From Syntrophobacterales bacterium (lineage in GTDB: Bacteria > Desulfobacterota > Syntrophorhabdia > Syntrophorhabdales > WCHB1-27): DNA of 13,195 bases. Numbering within the stretch: position 1 is the first letter of the stretch; every line of letters starts with the position of its first letter. Below are positions 12,857 through 13,195 of this stretch, piece by piece. Location of the stretch: contig JADGQN010000088.1 in assembly GCA_017881765.1 (NCBI GenBank), forward strand, positions 1-13,195, read 5' to 3'. The position numbers were made by a program, and so were the translations under genes. The notes under the pieces are model-generated. The model did not search any database, was not told the DNA's origin, and saw nothing but the letters and a program-made list of their open reading frames with translations.

Positions 12857-13195
12857 TCTGCGAGCTCTTCTTGTTAATCCTTATATATATGATGTCTCTG
12901 CGTACAGTTTTTGGTCGGCACCCCTCGGATTGCTGTACGTGGGCAGTATACTGCGGCAAAACGGGATCGATATCGAGCTGATCGACTGCCTGGCCGTTGA
13001 CGAGAAAAAGCGCAAGGAAGACGGAAGGGCCCCGTTCATCCAGACAAACGTAGCCAAACCGGAGGCTGCGACAACGGTCAAGAAGAGGTTTAAGCGGTAT
13101 GGTATTGCGCCTGAGCTCCTGCAGTCGAAACTGCGGGCCGTTGAGCCGCCCGACCTGATTCTGATCACCTCTGTCATGACATACTGGTACCTCGG
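12849..13195 (+). CDS. B12-binding radical SAM protein, N-terminal part (runs off window)
   Basis: 115 residues are visible. The N-terminus MKHLRALLVNPYIYDVSAYS, followed by FWSAPLGLLYVGSILRQNGI and later PPDLILITSVMTYWYLG, is the pattern of a cobalamin-binding (Rossmann-like) domain in front of a radical SAM domain. The CxxxCxxC cluster motif is beyond the window edge, so the class is inferred from the N-terminal region only. Family alignment favours the GTG at 12849. However, the frame is open upstream to about 12615, and a TTG at 12807 has AGGAGG nine bases before it, which would add 14 residues. Substrate and pathway cannot be told. Confidence 0.8.
   Translation, partial: MKHLRALLVNPYIYDVSAYSFWSAPLGLLYVGSILRQNGIDIELIDCLAVDEKKRKEDGRAPFIQTNVAKPEAATTVKKRFKRYGIAPELLQSKLRAVEPPDLILITSVMTYWYL

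Overview
The window looks like the origin-proximal region of a Gram-negative bacterial chromosome, most likely from the former Deltaproteobacteria (Desulfobacterota or a relative). This placement is inference. It rests on the style of GyrB, DnaA and the receiver protein, on the cobalamin-binding radical SAM protein at the right edge, on an outer-membrane-type lipoprotein, and on a dispersed palindromic repeat whose translation gives the familiar FRRTPESR / WTPVFTGVT string. No species can be named from the sequence alone.

Left part (1-3816, all on the minus strand): dnaA, dnaN and gyrB run in the classical order but without recF, and gyrB starts one base after the dnaN stop. A good sigma70-type promoter precedes dnaA, with a DnaA-box-like pair just downstream of it. 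Next (3817-5110) is an unassigned lipoprotein with a CsgG/FlgT-like architecture and its own TTGACA promoter, placed so that its mRNA would be nearly leaderless.

Middle part (5155-10671, minus strand): a tightly coupled operon galT - glgA - GAF/GAF histidine kinase - single-domain response regulator - galU. Adjacent genes overlap or are 1-2 bases apart, and tRNA-Ala(CGC) follows galU by 12 bases with its own promoter overlapping the galU stop codon. It combines UDP-glucose/galactose metabolism and glycogen synthesis with a soluble two-component pair that has no DNA-binding output domain.

Right part (10696-13195, plus strand): a divergent rhomboid protease gene, then 1.44 kb with no convincing gene (11407-12848), then the start of a B12-binding radical SAM gene that runs off the window. 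The gene-free stretch is the most striking part. It holds seven copies of the ParB centromere site parS (TGTTTCACGTGAAACA: three exact, three with one mismatch, one with two) within 1.02 kb, plus degenerate copies further right. It also holds an internally duplicated two-site module, a 155-bp MITE-like element with inverted termini inserted in the array, and a possibly structured leader in front of the radical SAM gene. I read it as a compact chromosomal centromere next to the replication-initiation genes. parA and parB are not in the window.
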